A DNA stretch of 5,517 bases from Planctomycetota bacterium. GTDB taxonomy: Bacteria; Planctomycetota; Phycisphaerae; SM23-33. Positions 5,491-5,517 of the stretch are shown piece after piece. The number at the start of each line of letters is the position of its first letter. Position 1 is the stretch's first letter. The stretch spans positions 1-5,517 of the forward strand of contig JAGHBS010000203.1 in assembly GCA_021160865.1 (NCBI GenBank). The letters are read 5' to 3'. The translations under genes and the position numbers were made by a program. The notes below the pieces were generated by a model. The model saw only the letters and a list, made by a program, of their open reading frames with translations, was not told the DNA's origin and made no database searches.

Positions 5491-5517
5491 GAAATTACCT
5501 TCGTCAATTTGGTGATA
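5487..5517 (+). CDS. pstA: Probable PstA permease, first ten codons only
   Basis: A GTG start overlaps the pstC stop by four bases (GTGA) and opens a frame reading MRNYLRQFGD that runs off the right edge. Tight GTGA/ATGA coupling is typical within pst operons, and pstA normally follows pstC; PstA forms the heterodimeric channel with PstC. Too little is present to see a family motif, so the identity rests on gene order, the overlap and an AGGGA site upstream. Confidence 0.6.
   Translation, partial: MRNYLRQFGD

Overview
The window looks chromosomal and most likely comes from a planctomycete, possibly Phycisphaerae. The clue is the first gene, whose C-terminus joins a dockerin-like pair of calcium-binding repeats to a PEP-CTERM sorting tail, a combination common in that group. 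The lineage is inferred from protein style alone; there is no rRNA gene or other marker here.

Layout. Bases 2-697 (+) are the 3' part of a secreted PEP-CTERM/dockerin-like protein whose start lies outside the window. Bases 698-943 are non-coding space between convergent genes, with no clear terminator. Bases 944-3407 (-) hold a two-component system of the PhoB/PhoR type: an OmpR-family response regulator (2718-3407), followed with an 8-base overlap by a membrane histidine kinase with extracytoplasmic sensor, HAMP, PAS, HisKA and HATPase modules (944-2725). Bases 3408-3581 are a divergent control region. Bases 3582-5517 (+) begin a high-affinity phosphate transport operon: pstS (periplasmic phosphate-binding protein), pstC (permease) and the first codons of a probable pstA, which overlaps the pstC stop by 4 bases.

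How it fits together. The kinase/regulator pair and the pst genes are transcribed away from each other from a shared 174-base region. That region carries TTAGC/TTAAC elements in an 11-bp register (3445-3510), followed by a GATAAT -10-like hexamer at 3516. This is the architecture expected of a Pho box replacing the -35 element of pstS: tandem PhoB-type half-sites one helical turn apart. The simplest reading is a self-contained phosphate-starvation module in which the kinase and regulator control pstSCA(B) and possibly themselves. The operator is the most informative non-coding signal here. I saw no wholly novel system, mobile element, CRISPR array or RNA gene.
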